A stretch of 64,000 nt of DNA from Limnospira fusiformis SAG 85.79 (GCF_012516315.1 NZ_CP051185.1:2841403-2905402), one strand, 5' to 3'; positions 28,503-38,443 are shown, counted from the stretch's first letter. Notes: generated from the sequence alone by a model not told the origin. Program-made: numbers and translations.

Positions 28503-29028
28503 GTCGGCAACTGAAGATGTGAACAATGGCAAGGATGTCCTCAACCAATTCTCGTTCTGGGGATAAACCGTCTTGGTTGAGAACCACGATTTTTGTACCA
28601 TCTTGTTCACACAACCAAGAGATGAGGTCAAACCCGAAACGGGCGAGTCTGTCTTTGTGGGCAACCACAATAAATCCGACATCGCCTTGACGGACTCGCT
28701 CCAAAACGGCTCTAAGTCCTTTTCTTTGGAAATTAAGACCACTGGCGATATCAGTGACGAGCTCGGCGTTGGGGTAGAGTTCGAGTAATTTTGCAACTTG
28801 GCGATCAAGGTCTGCTTTTTGTCCGCGACTTGAAACGCGGGCATAAGCGATAATTGCCCGTTGCGTTCTCTCGTTTGATGTTCCCGTGTAGGAGGCAATA
28901 TCATATCGTCTCTGCCCTGACGGTGTCCTGATCGCTTGAATTTTGCCGTTTTTTTCCCATCTTCTTAAAGTATGTAAGCATACACCAAAGTATTGAGCCG
29001 TTTCACTCGGTGATGTATATTTCGGCAT
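28441..29028 (-). mobile_element. tnpA: IS607-family serine recombinase TnpA, apparently intact
   Basis: 195 residues. An N-terminal MerR-like helix-turn-helix (YTSPSETAQYFGVCLHTLRR, then WEKNGKIQAIRTPSGQRRY) precedes a small serine-recombinase domain with catalytic Ser in IIAYARVSSRGQKADLDRQ (about residue 67) and the partner-residue region VVAHKDRLARFGFDL. This is the IS607 transposase organisation. The frame is open from ATG to stop and no catalytic residue is obviously missing. The accompanying tnpB is truncated, so the element as a whole is a remnant, though TnpA could in principle still act on related ends. Confidence 0.85.
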
Positions 29029-29250
29029 TTAGCTCGCTTGCTGTGTACTTATCTAGCTTAGACTGATTGTTGAGTATTGTCAAGCAATATTCAGTGAATT
29101 TGCTAACAGGACGTAACTCCATTGCCGTACTTGTCCAATTGGCGATGATTATACCAGAAAATTATCAGACTGCAATACGGACACCTGTTCGGAGGTGGGG
29201 GAATGGGTGGCAATTTCCCAAAAATTTCGCGCCGGTTAGTAAAGTAGGGG

Positions 29251-29279
29251 TTGACAGGGGGAGGGAATGGCGCTATACT
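29251..29279 (+). promoter_or_regulatory. Consensus sigma-70 promoter upstream of potB
   Basis: TTGACA at 29251-29256 and TATACT at 29274-29279 with a 17-base spacer, pointing at the ABC permease gene whose ATG is 175 bp downstream. This is the best -35/-10 pair seen in the window. The remaining 5' region (29029-29250) holds only the IS607 end and no gene; 29280-29453 is AT-rich leader. Confidence 0.6.
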
Positions 29280-29453
29280 GGGTGTAGTTTGTTACAATTG
29301 GATATTTGCAAAATTAAAAAAATTGTAAATATTTCCATTATATAAAAATAGTACCGCAAGCAAACGATAAAGTCAAGGGCATCCCCAAAAAAGTCGATTT
29401 TTTTTACATTTCTTAATTTTCGTTACAAAACTTAACATAATTACCCTAGTTGT

Positions 29454-30332
29454 ATGATTTTTGGTAAACAGAAGGCTTCAAGTCGGTTGGGGGAAACTGT
29501 CGGTGTGAACAAGAGAATATGGTTAATCGTACCCGCGACGGTGTGGTTAGTGATATTTTTTGTAGTACCGCTGGTGATTGTGCTGATTTACAGTTTTTTG
29601 GAACGGGGAACCTATGGGGGGGTGGTGTGGTCTTTCACCGTAGGGCAATATCAACGGCTGTTGAATCCCCTATATTTGAGAGTGTTTATGCGATCGCTAG
29701 AGCTAGCGGCATTTACGACGATAATTTGTTTAGCGATCGCTTATCCGTTTGCATTTTTCATAGCGACCCGTCCTCGTGGTTGGCGGAATTTATTGTTAAT
29801 GCTGGTAATCATTCCATTTTGGACTAATTTCTTAGTAAGAACTTATGCTTGGATGATTATTTTACGAGACCAGGGGGTGGTGAATACCCTACTACAAAAC
29901 CTGCATTTAATTGATGAACCTCTCAACCTATTATTTACCCCGTTTGCTGTCCTAGTTGGTTTAATCTACGGCTATCTACCGTTCATGATTTTACCGTTAT
30001 ATGTAACCTGGGAGCGATTCGACTTTTCCTTAATTGAAGCGGCGCAAGATTTAGGAGCCAACGATATTCGCACAGTCTGGAGGGTTTTATTACCGTTAAC
30101 CAGACGGGGAATTATTGCGGGTTCTATTTTAGTATTCATTCCGGCTTTGGGAGCATTTATAACGCCGGATATTTTGGGAGGGTCGAAAACGGTGATGATT
30201 GGTAATTTAATCCAGAATCAATTTCTGCAAGCTCGTCATTGGCCTTTGGGTTCGGCTTTGTCTATACTGTTAATGATGTTAGTGATAATTCCTGTTTGGG
30301 TTTATTTCCAAATGGCTGAAAACCGTCAGTAA
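29454..30332 (+). CDS. potB: Spermidine/putrescine-type ABC transporter permease (PotB-like)
   Basis: 292 residues, six membrane helices. An N-terminal extension (IWLIVPATVWLVIFFVVPLV) and the cytoplasmic EAA loop IEAAQDLGANDIRTVWRVLL (about 196-215) followed by GAFITPDILGG are characteristic of PotB permeases. With PotC it would form the membrane channel of a polyamine importer driven by PotA and fed by PotD; neither partner is in the window. A consensus promoter lies upstream and a terminator hairpin overlaps the stop, so it looks monocistronic. The true substrate could differ within this permease family. Confidence 0.85.
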   Translation: MIFGKQKASSRLGETVGVNKRIWLIVPATVWLVIFFVVPLVIVLIYSFLERGTYGGVVWSFTVGQYQRLLNPLYLRVFMRSLELAAFTTIICLAIAYPFAFFIATRPRGWRNLLLMLVIIPFWTNFLVRTYAWMIILRDQGVVNTLLQNLHLIDEPLNLLFTPFAVLVGLIYGYLPFMILPLYVTWERFDFSLIEAAQDLGANDIRTVWRVLLPLTRRGIIAGSILVFIPALGAFITPDILGGSKTVMIGNLIQNQFLQARHWPLGSALSILLMMLVIIPVWVYFQMAENRQ

Positions 30333-30356
30333 TGCACCCACAAAGATGACGGTTTT
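30319..30356 (+). terminator. Rho-independent terminator of potB
   Basis: AAAACCGTCA (30319-30328) and TGACGGTTTT (30347-30356) form a perfect 10-bp stem, ending in a T tract. The 5' arm overlaps the end of the potB coding sequence. Confidence 0.7.
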
Positions 30357-30371
30357 TGGGAAGGCGAAGAT

Positions 30372-30659
30372 TTAGGAAGCGCGACGATCGCTGTATCCCA
30401 GATATTGATTGTAGGAGGGATTCCCTAAGTATCGATAAGATTTTAATTCACTCATGACGATTTTAGGTTTGTTGACGTTTCGCTCCAAGTAAGATATAGG
30501 CAAGACAATCGGCCATAATAGTGATGCTAAGATGAGAACCTGCCATGAAGATAGTTGCGTTTTAGAGGTGGTGCGATCGCGCCAAAATTTGGTAAACAAA
30601 TAGGCAAATGTGAGAATAGCGATCGCGAAATAGGCGCGCACAATCAGGGTAACAATCAA
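30372..30659 (-). CDS. Small membrane protein of unknown function
   Basis: 95 residues with two hydrophobic segments (about residues 3-22 and 40-58) and a polar C-terminus ending in NPSYNQYLGYSDRRAS. No family recognised. It lies on the opposite strand between the two permease genes potB and potC. That it is a real gene is supported only by its clean membrane-protein composition and the lack of a competing frame. Confidence 0.45.
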   Translation of the reverse strand: MIVTLIVRAYFAIAILTFAYLFTKFWRDRTTSKTQLSSWQVLILASLLWPIVLPISYLERNVNKPKIVMSELKSYRYLGNPSYNQYLGYSDRRAS

Positions 30660-30993
30660 AATCCTTCTCCCAATTCAACTTTTCTGACAACAGGTGGGTG
30701 GGGAGAGTAGCCCCCCACTACTGACAAAAGTGGATCAAGTCGAAGCTCGATTAGGCAAATATTTAGTCATTAGTTTTAATGAACAGAATGTTCAATATTG
30801 CTTATAATTCCGCTTGACCTGCCCCCATTATAAAGAATATTCAACGGATGTGTGTGATTTCAAACACTTAATTTTGCCAGTGGTATCACTCTCAGTATAT
30901 TTGCGGTTGTATTAGTTAGCTATCAGGATGATAAGGGAGATTTGAAGATGAGAATATCTGCCAATAGGAGTAGGATAGGATAATGAGTACAAT
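30660..30993. other. Intergenic region upstream of potC
   Basis: 334 bp without a gene. GTGGGG (30698-30703) and CCCCAC (30713-30718) can pair in a G/C-rich hairpin just upstream of the minus-strand small gene. The remainder is AT-rich and probably holds the potC promoter, but no strong -35/-10 pair was recognised. Confidence 0.4.
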
Positions 30994-31872
30994 ATGAACC
31001 GATCAACTGTGACCAGACTTGATTTGCTAATCCGTTCCCTGGGTAAAACTGGACTGTGGGTAAATGTCGCCCTAGGGTTTGCGTTTCTATACCTACCGAT
31101 CGCCATTTTAGTGGTTTATTCGTTCAATGCTTCCCGTTTTAACGCGGTGTGGAGTGGATTTACCCTAGACTGGTATAGGAGTTTATTGGGAAGCATTCCA
31201 GCACAGACGGCGGATCTATCGACGACGGGAGTTTGGTCAGCCTTATATAATAGTCTGATAGTGGCTACTATTTCCAGTGCGATCGCCACGATTTTAGGAA
31301 CAGCGATCGCTTTAGGATTAGAACGCTATAAATTTCCCGGTTATCAGCTTTTAGAAAGTTTGCTATTTTTACCAATGGTCATTCCCGAAATCACCTTGGG
31401 GATTTCCTTGTTGGTATTTATGACCCTAATTTTTAGGCTAGTAGAAAACCTAACGGGGATGAGAATAAGTCTGGGTTTACCAACGGTAATTATTGGTCAT
31501 ATCACCTTTAGTATTTCCTTTGTCACGATTGTGGTGAGGGCGAGAGTAGCAGACCTTGACCCCAGATTAGAAGAAGCCGCATTAGATTTAGGCGCGAATG
31601 AATGGCGAGTGTTTCAGCGGGTGACTTTTCCGTTGATTTGGCCGGGTATTTTCAGCGCCGGTTTATTAGCATTTACCTTATCATTAGATGATTTTGTGGT
31701 ATCATTTTTCACCAGTGGGGTCGGTGCTACTACTTTACCATTGTTTGTTTATGGTATGATTAAACTATCGGTTACGCCTGCGATTAATGCGATCTCAACT
31801 TTGATGTTATTAATATCGTTGATTCTGCTATTATCTTCTTTAAAATTGGGAGGTACTGCCGGGTTGGAGTAA
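30994..31872 (+). CDS. potC: Spermidine/putrescine-type ABC transporter permease (PotC-like)
   Basis: 292 residues, six membrane helices. The sequence IAILVVYSFNASRFNAVWSG near residue 40 and the EAA loop LEEAALDLGANEWRVFQRVT (about 190-209) followed by LSLDDFVVSFFTSG are typical of PotC. It is the natural partner of the PotB-like permease 660 bp upstream on the same strand, from which it is separated by a terminator and an oppositely oriented small gene. ATP-binding and substrate-binding subunits must be encoded elsewhere. Confidence 0.85.
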   Translation: MNRSTVTRLDLLIRSLGKTGLWVNVALGFAFLYLPIAILVVYSFNASRFNAVWSGFTLDWYRSLLGSIPAQTADLSTTGVWSALYNSLIVATISSAIATILGTAIALGLERYKFPGYQLLESLLFLPMVIPEITLGISLLVFMTLIFRLVENLTGMRISLGLPTVIIGHITFSISFVTIVVRARVADLDPRLEEAALDLGANEWRVFQRVTFPLIWPGIFSAGLLAFTLSLDDFVVSFFTSGVGATTLPLFVYGMIKLSVTPAINAISTLMLLISLILLLSSLKLGGTAGLE

Positions 31873-32132
31873 AATCAGACAACTGGTGTTAGCAGGCGAA
31901 GTAGTGGTAACTGGGGAGTATAACCATCTGTAGGTGGAAACCCTCAGTTTGCCTTACCCCTAGAACCCAAGGGAGTGATCGCCACGGAAACAAATATCCT
32001 CATTTCCGATGATAGCACAGCAAAATAGAGAATGTGGGCTGGTGATCTAACTGAACAAGATTATAGATAATCACCCCGACTCTGAGGATAAATATATTTA
32101 TAATAGAGGTGAGTCTCATTTTAGTGGGTCGG

Positions 32133-33497
32133 ATGGATATACAACAGGATTATAATGAACAGTGCCTTCAAAGGTTAATCTGGGCAATGAATCAGCTTGG
32201 TATTGATCTAGATGCGAAAAAACTGGTCAACATTTCGGAATTAATTGTCCAAACCATGACAGGACCTTGGCGGTATTTTCATACTCCAGATCATATTTTT
32301 GAGGTGGGGGGGTCGGAAGATGCGATTGAGGTATTAGCCGCCTTATTCCATGATGTGGTTTATGTACAGGTTGACCAAAGCGTTAACTTTAATCTTACCT
32401 ATTATTTAGTTCCCTTCATTCGCCAAGTAGGAGAACATCTTTGGATTCGTGAAGCGGTGGATATTCCTGAAGACCCCACCTTTGAAATGGTGCGGATAGT
32501 TTTTGATATGTCTCCGGGTAAAATGCTGTTGCCTTTAGAAGGGCAAAATGAGTTTTTAAGTGCTTTAGTGGCGGCGAAAGTATTACAACCTTTTCTGAGT
32601 CAAGAGTTGTTAGTGCAGATTGTCGCCTGTATAGAAGCCACAATTCCGTTCCGAACTCCCACCCCAACCGGATTAAATAATAGCGATGTTTTATATCAAA
32701 GATTACAGGCGATCGTTGACAAATTCAACCTGAAATTAACGGATGCGGATCTGATCGAAACCGTCAAGCGTTCGATTCGTATGGCTAATCGTGATGTCCG
32801 GAGTTTCGCCGATCCTAGTTCAGCCAGATTTTTAGATAATACCTGGAACCTAATTCCTGAAACCAATCATCATCTAAATAATCCTAGTGCTTACACTATT
32901 GGTCAATATAGAACAGCCCTGCAAAAAATGGAAGGGTTTATGAATTTTCTCAAACCGGAAGTGGTTTTTCATCAATTCCGAGGGTATCCAGAAGATAGCA
33001 TTTATGAACAATTGGTATCAAGGGCGAGAAGAAATATTGCCGTGGGTCGATTATATCTAGGTAGTAAATTATTTACTATTGCCTTTTTAGAAGCACTATC
33101 CCTGCGATTTGGTCGCGTCATTCCAGTTTCTACTTTAATGGGAGAAATGCCTTCCGAAAATTTTGTGACGGTTTCTTTGGTAAATTTTCTGCCAGACCTA
33201 GAAAATAATTATCAACCCCAAGATGAATTAGAATCTACGGTGCTTGTTATACTGGAAAAGGGGAGAACTCAGCATTCTTACTATGATATAAAAAATTCAC
33301 CTTTGACAACATATATGGTTAAGCAGATGGGATTTGCGGAAATCCAAAATCAACGCAACCGCGCCCAAAAGTTTTTTCAAAATGAAATATCATCGGAGGA
33401 ATTTTTGGCTGGATGTGATCCACAAATTAAAAAAACGGTGACTGAGGGAATTGTCAAATTATTTGATACTCGGAAAGCTGCTTTCCTAGGAGGCTAA
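32133..33497 (+). CDS. HD-like metal-dependent phosphohydrolase family protein
   Basis: About 454 residues. The N-terminal part contains RYFHTPDHIFEV and, about 25 residues later, AALFHDVVY, the pattern of the small HD-superfamily proteins often annotated as predicted metal-dependent phosphohydrolases. The C-terminal half (from about 260) has no recognised domain. The ATG at 32133 is preferred; GTG codons at 32109 and 32124 are in frame upstream and could extend the protein by up to eight residues. It is soluble, and its substrate is unknown. It is 230 bp upstream of pyk on the same strand. Confidence 0.5.
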   Translation: MDIQQDYNEQCLQRLIWAMNQLGIDLDAKKLVNISELIVQTMTGPWRYFHTPDHIFEVGGSEDAIEVLAALFHDVVYVQVDQSVNFNLTYYLVPFIRQVGEHLWIREAVDIPEDPTFEMVRIVFDMSPGKMLLPLEGQNEFLSALVAAKVLQPFLSQELLVQIVACIEATIPFRTPTPTGLNNSDVLYQRLQAIVDKFNLKLTDADLIETVKRSIRMANRDVRSFADPSSARFLDNTWNLIPETNHHLNNPSAYTIGQYRTALQKMEGFMNFLKPEVVFHQFRGYPEDSIYEQLVSRARRNIAVGRLYLGSKLFTIAFLEALSLRFGRVIPVSTLMGEMPSENFVTVSLVNFLPDLENNYQPQDELESTVLVILEKGRTQHSYYDIKNSPLTTYMVKQMGFAEIQNQRNRAQKFFQNEISSEEFLAGCDPQIKKTVTEGIVKLFDTRKAAFLGG

Positions 33498-33728
33498 GTG
33501 TTATGGTTGCGTCAATCGTCAAAATTTCCGGTTATTTAACATTAGGTTAAGAATAGATTATAGGTGGGGTTGGAGAGTTATCAAATTGCCAATATACTTT
33601 TATAATATAGGTGGCAAACTGATCTAAATCCATGAGAGGCTCGGATGTATCTATCAATCAGCGATCGCCTATAACTCTCCCACATTGATCAATCCATACA
33701 CTTAACCTAATTACTTACTCAAGGGCTT

Positions 33729-35150
33729 ATGAAACCTTTAAACCGTCGAACCAAAATTGTAGCTACCATTGGTCCAGCTAGTAATTCTCCTGAAGTTCTT
33801 TATCAAATGATTAAAGCGGGGATGAATGTAGTACGCCTCAACTTCTCCCATGGTAGCCATGAACAACACACGAAAACGGTCGCCCTACTGAAAGAAATTT
33901 CACAGGAGTTAAAAACGTCTATCACGCTATTACAAGACCTACAGGGTCCGAAAATTAGGGTAGGACAGCTTCCTGATGGTGGTATACAATTGATAGCGGG
34001 AGAATATATTACCCTGGTTCCTATTGACGAATACAAGAGTAAACCTAATACGATTGCGATCGACTATCTGCACCTGGGAGAAGAAGCAGAAATCGGTGCC
34101 CAGGTTCTGCTAGATGATGGATTATTGGAATTGAAGGTTGAGGAAATTTCCGGTAATCAAGTTAAATGTAAAATCCTTGAAGGGGGGACTCTGAAAAGCC
34201 GTAAAGGGGTTAACCTTCCCAGTTTAACTCTACGTTTACCGTCTTTAACTGAAAAAGATCAGCAAGATTTGGAATTTGGGATTTCTCTAGGTGTTGATTG
34301 GGTGTCTCTTAGCTTTGTGCGGAACGCAGAAGATGTGCGAGTTCTTAAAGACTTTTTAGCGTCCAAAAATGCGTCACAAATATCGGTGATGGCCAAAATC
34401 GAAAAACCTCAAGCGATCGCTAATTTAGAGGAGATTATTTCCGAGTGTAATGGTTTAATGGTAGCCCGGGGTGATCTGGGGGTCGAAATGAGTCCCGAAA
34501 GAGTCCCACTACTGCAAAAACAAATTATTCGCCTTTGCAATCAAAAAGGGATTCCAGTAATTACAGCTACTCAAATGCTGGACAGTATGATCAATAATCC
34601 CCGTCCGACAAGGGCTGAAGCGTCTGACGTAGCTAATGCAATTATTGATGGAACTGATGCGGTGATGTTATCAGGGGAATCAGCAGTTGGTAAATATCCG
34701 ATTCGGGCTGTGGAAATGTTAGCGAAAATTGCGGAGGATGTGGAACCGGAAATCAATTTCATCAACTACCCACCCGCGTTCAATGATGAGACCCATGCTA
34801 TCAGTGAAGCGATAAATACCATTGATAAAATTATCGATCTACATTGTATTATTGCCTACACCTGTAGTGGTTATACTGGGCAATTAGCGGCGGCTGAACG
34901 CCCGAAAGCGCCTGTGGTTGCCTTAACTCCTAATCCCAAGGTTTACCATCGTTTAAACCTGGTTTGGGGTGTGAAACCTCTGCTGCTGGAACAGGAGGTA
35001 GAATCCTTTGAGGAACTGATCAATCAAGCCCAAACTTATCTATTAGTGCGCCAAATGGCTTCCCCCGGAGACAAAATTTTGATTATTGGTGGTATCCCTT
35101 CTGGGAAGGCTAAGGGAACCAATTTTATCAAAATCCACACCATAGGATAA
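33729..35150 (+). CDS. pyk: Pyruvate kinase
   Basis: 473 residues, normal bacterial length. Motifs: [11 protein letters not shown] (9-19), [24 protein letters not shown], the active-site [31 protein letters not shown] and the pyruvate kinase signature region [20 protein letters not shown] followed by [15 protein letters not shown]. It converts phosphoenolpyruvate and ADP to pyruvate and ATP in the cytosol. The TAA at the end runs straight into a TAATGAA microsatellite and the 103-bp tandem array, so any native terminator is obscured. Confidence 0.95.
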   Translation: MKPLNRRTKIVATIGPASNSPEVLYQMIKAGMNVVRLNFSHGSHEQHTKTVALLKEISQELKTSITLLQDLQGPKIRVGQLPDGGIQLIAGEYITLVPIDEYKSKPNTIAIDYLHLGEEAEIGAQVLLDDGLLELKVEEISGNQVKCKILEGGTLKSRKGVNLPSLTLRLPSLTEKDQQDLEFGISLGVDWVSLSFVRNAEDVRVLKDFLASKNASQISVMAKIEKPQAIANLEEIISECNGLMVARGDLGVEMSPERVPLLQKQIIRLCNQKGIPVITATQMLDSMINNPRPTRAEASDVANAIIDGTDAVMLSGESAVGKYPIRAVEMLAKIAEDVEPEINFINYPPAFNDETHAISEAINTIDKIIDLHCIIAYTCSGYTGQLAAAERPKAPVVALTPNPKVYHRLNLVWGVKPLLLEQEVESFEELINQAQTYLLVRQMASPGDKILIIGGIPSGKAKGTNFIKIHTIG

Positions 35151-35207
35151 TGAATAATGAATAATGAATAATGAATAATTAACAATTGTTCATTATTGAT
35201 TTATCAC

Positions 35208-36443
35208 GTTGTAGGGGCGGGTTCAACAGTTAATTAGATTACCCACCGACCATATTAATCAACCCGCCCTCAATCACCCGCGAATTAATGGATAATTGAT
35301 AATTGATCATGTTGTAGGGGCGGGTTCAACAGTTAATTAGATTACCCACCGACCATATTAATCAACCCGCCCTCAATCACCCGCGAATTAATGGATAATT
35401 GATAATTGATCACGTTGTAGGGGCGGGTTCAACAGTTAATTAGATTACCCACCGACCATATTAATCAACCCGCCCTCAATCACCCGCGAATTAATGGATA
35501 ATTGATAATTGATCATGTTGTAGGGGCGGGTTCAACAGTTAATTAGATTACCCACCGACCATATTAATCAACCCGCCCTCAATCACCCGCGAATTAATGG
35601 ATAATTGATAATTGATCATGTTGTAGGGGCGGGTTCAACAGTTAATTAGATTACCCACCGACCATATTAATCAACCCGCCCTCAATCACCCGCGAATTAA
35701 TGGATAATTGATAATTGATCACGTTGTAGGGGCGGGTTCAACAGTTAATTAGATTACCCACCGACCATATTAATCAACCCGCCCTCAATCACCCGCGAAT
35801 TAATGGATAATTGATAATTGATCACGTTGTAGGGGCGGGTTCAACAGTTAATTAGATTACCCACCGACCATATTAATCAACCCGCCCTCAATCACCCGCG
35901 AATTAATGGATAATTGATAATTGATCATGTTGTAGGGGCGGGTTCAACAGTTAATTAGATTACCCACCGACCATATTAATCAACCCGCCCTCAATCACCC
36001 GCGAATTAATGGATAATTGATAATTGATCATGTTGTAGGGGCGGGTTCAACAGTTAATTAGATTACCCACCGACCATATTAATCAACCCGCCCTCAATCA
36101 CCCGCGAATTAATGGATAATTGATAATTGATCATGTTGTAGGGGCGGGTTCAACAGTTAATTAGATTACCCACCGACCATATTAATCAACCCGCCCTCAA
36201 TCACCCGCGAATTAATGGATAATTGATAATTGATCATGTTGTAGGGGCGGGTTCAACAGTTAATTAGATTACCCACCGACCATATTAATCAACCCGCCCT
36301 CAATCACCCGCGAATTAATGGATAATTGATAATTGATCACGTTGTAGGGGCGGGTTCAACAGTTAATTAGATTACCCACCGACCATATTAATCAACCCGC
36401 CCTCAATCACCCGCGAATTAATGGATAATTGATAATTATTAAT
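35208..36443. repeat. 103-bp tandem array, twelve copies
   Basis: Units begin at 35208 and every 103 bases up to 36341 (GTTGTAGGGGCGGGTTCAAC). Each unit carries GGGCGGGTT and, further on, AACCCGCCC, so every copy can fold into a hairpin with a 9-bp stem. The copies are almost identical. One C/T site just before each unit (CACGTT or CATGTT) alternates as C,T,C,T,T,C,C,T,T,T,T,C along the array. It is preceded by a TAATGAA microsatellite (35148-35180). No open reading frame or unique spacer is present. Confidence 0.95.
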
Positions 36444-36467
36444 TATTAATTATTAACCAGGTGGGGT

Positions 36468-36524
36468 GGGGCGGGTTTAGTAATCTTACTGGTGGGATAT
36501 TTCATTGACAGTGGAACCCGCCCC
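36468..36524. repeat. Diverged member of the GGGGCGGGTT repeat family
   Basis: GGGGCGGGTT (36468-36477) and AACCCGCCCC (36515-36524) form a perfect 10-bp stem around a 37-base loop. It follows ATTATTA microsatellite sequence and lies between the tandem array and the end of dnaB. Confidence 0.7.
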
Positions 36525-36571
36525 TACAGGATAATGGATAATGGATAACAGGGAATAATTAAAAGTAAGAA

Positions 36572-38335
36572 TTATCTGCCTCTGGCGAGATTACGGAAGG
36601 TTGTATATTGGGGGTCAAAGAGTAGCTTGATAGTTCCTGTAGGTCCGTTGCGGTGTTTGGTGATAATAATTTCTGTCAGACCGCGATCTGGTGAATCTGG
36701 GTTGTAGTAATCATCTCGATATAACATAATTACCATGTCTGCATCCTGTTCGATGGAGTTGTGGACGATGATATTATTAGCGACAAAATTATGTAAACTG
36801 GGAACTGTTAAATCATATACTTCGGTTTCGCTGGCTGGTTCAATGGCGGAAATTTCATCCCAATAAATATTAGTTTCGGCGGTACAAGCGATTTGACAAC
36901 CCGTAGTCAATTTGTCTAAACGTTCCCAACCTGTGAGGGTAAAAAATTGATGATTAGCAGTAGCTGTTATGGTATATCCTAAACGAGTTTTTAAGTCAAA
37001 GGTGGGCTTAACCCCGGTGGCAAAAACCCTCTGAACTGTAGCCTTTTCTAAGTTATGAGTGTCTGGATTTATAGCGACAACAGAAAAGTCAGATTTTCCA
37101 ACTAATTCTCGAATGGGAACTGGTAAACGACTATCTGCTAAGGTTACTAAACTATCCCCTGATAAACAACCAGACTCTCTTAAATCGGACATCATGGGAC
37201 GTTTATTGGTGCGGGACTCAACGCCTCGGCTCAACTGGGAGAGGGTAATTACTGGGAGATTTAGTTCTCTGGCTAAACCTTTAAGCGATCGCGTAATGCG
37301 AGATAATTCCTGGACGCGGTTATCAGGGTTAGCCCCTTCCATTAACTGCAAATAATCAATTAAAACTAACCCCAAATTACCACCTTGTTGAGACTGTAGC
37401 TGGCGAGTTTTTGACCGCATTTCGGTAACTGTAAGGTTAGGGGTATCATCAATAAAAATTGGCAATTCTGATAGAGTTCCGATCGCCTGAGTAAGGGGTT
37501 CCCATTCAGCTTGGCTAATACGTCCGGAACGCAGTCGATTACTTTCAATTCTCGCTTCACTAGATAACAGTCGCTGAACTAACTGTTCCTTAGACATTTC
37601 TAGGCTAAAAACGGCAATTGGTAAATTATGCTTTTTGGCAATACTATGGGCGACGGAAATAGCAAAACTGGTTTTTCCCATAGACGGACGACCAGCTACA
37701 ATAATTAAATCAGACCGTTGAAATCCTCCGGTCATGGCATCTAGGTCATAAAACCCGCATTCAATACCTGGTAAGGCTAATCCTTCTGAACGTTCTTCAA
37801 TTCCCTGAAAGGTATCAATTAAGGTTTCTGAAATAGACACTAAATCGGGTTTGGGTTTAATTTGTGTAACGCCAAAAATCCGCTGTTCTGCTTGGTCTAA
37901 CACCTTTTCTAATTCCATGTTAGTCTGATACCCTAACTGGGCGACTTCCTGACCAGCTTGGATTAACTTACGGCGCAAAAACTTATCTATTACTAATAAA
38001 GAATACTGGTCAATATTAACAGCGGAGATAGTGCGATCGACTAATTCGCCTAACTTCATCTGACCGCCAGCAGCATCTAATTGATTATGATCTGCTAACC
38101 AAGTAGTAACGGTCATTAAATCTGTGGGTTTTCCCTGTAAATGAAGGGTTAGGGTAGCCCGATAGATAGTTTGATGGGCGCTAATGGCAAAATGTTCTGG
38201 CTTGAGGATGTCGGCGACGCGACTAATAGCTTCGGAGTCGAGAAGTATACCACCCAAAATCGCTTCCTCCGCCTCAATATTTTGGGGAGGGTTGCGATCG
38301 TTGCTTAACGGCGGTATCGGCAGACTCTCAGCCAT
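36572..38335 (-). CDS. dnaB: Replicative DNA helicase DnaB with an inserted mini-intein
   Basis: 587-residue precursor. The host protein (450 residues after splicing) has the DnaB N-terminal domain (NIEAEEAILGGILLD), a linker, and the RecA-like ATPase with Walker A VAGRPSMGKTSFA (about 218-230), Walker B LVLIDYLQLM and SQLSRGVESR. The intein occupies about residues 390-526, between LRES-G and S-IEQDADMV, a known intein site next to the DNA-binding loop. The mature helicase is a hexamer that unwinds DNA at the replication fork. It is preceded by rplI on the same strand, a common bacterial pairing, with a GC-rich hairpin between the two genes. Confidence 0.95.
   Translation of the reverse strand: MAESLPIPPLSNDRNPPQNIEAEEAILGGILLDSEAISRVADILKPEHFAISAHQTIYRATLTLHLQGKPTDLMTVTTWLADHNQLDAAGGQMKLGELVDRTISAVNIDQYSLLVIDKFLRRKLIQAGQEVAQLGYQTNMELEKVLDQAEQRIFGVTQIKPKPDLVSISETLIDTFQGIEERSEGLALPGIECGFYDLDAMTGGFQRSDLIIVAGRPSMGKTSFAISVAHSIAKKHNLPIAVFSLEMSKEQLVQRLLSSEARIESNRLRSGRISQAEWEPLTQAIGTLSELPIFIDDTPNLTVTEMRSKTRQLQSQQGGNLGLVLIDYLQLMEGANPDNRVQELSRITRSLKGLARELNLPVITLSQLSRGVESRTNKRPMMSDLRESGCLSGDSLVTLADSRLPVPIRELVGKSDFSVVAINPDTHNLEKATVQRVFATGVKPTFDLKTRLGYTITATANHQFFTLTGWERLDKLTTGCQIACTAETNIYWDEISAIEPASETEVYDLTVPSLHNFVANNIIVHNSIEQDADMVIMLYRDDYYNPDSPDRGLTEIIITKHRNGPTGTIKLLFDPQYTTFRNLARGR
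36758..37168 (-). other. DnaB mini-intein, 137 residues, no homing endonuclease
   Basis: Starts with Cys1 (CLSGDSLVTLADSRL), has block B TATANHQFF with the conserved Thr and His, block F (EVYDLTVPSLHNFVA) and block G NNIIVHN, followed by Ser+1 of the C-extein. All catalytic positions for protein splicing (Cys1, TxxH, penultimate His, terminal Asn, Ser+1) are present, so it should splice. At 137 residues it contains only the splicing domain; the stretch where an endonuclease would sit (about residues 96-105) is only a short linker. It is therefore a minimal, presumably immobile intein. Confidence 0.93.
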
Positions 38336-38395
38336 AATTAGGACATTGTAGACGGTAGATAGTGGCGGTTTGACAGTTATTAATTAGCGGAAGCG

Positions 38396-38418
38396 GGGGC
38401 GCATCGGGCTTGCGCCCC
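38396..38418 (-). terminator. GC-rich hairpin between rplI and dnaB
   Basis: GGGGCGCA (38396-38403) and TGCGCCCC (38411-38418) form a perfect 8-bp stem with a 7-base loop. No T tract follows in the direction of transcription, so it may be an attenuator or processing site rather than a full terminator. Confidence 0.45.
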
Positions 38419-38443
38419 AGGATAGTTCTATGGTAGCAGATAC

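Noticed and set aside
28503..28904. Long minus-strand frame upstream of the tnpB fragment
   Set aside because: It is the second frame of the tnpA gene; only its last part encodes recognisable TnpB.
29454..29827. Second plus-strand ORF within potB
   Set aside because: Out-of-frame shadow of the permease gene with no membrane-protein pattern.
35208..36443. Array resembling a CRISPR locus
   Set aside because: The whole 103-bp unit is repeated with no unique spacers, and no cas genes are near.
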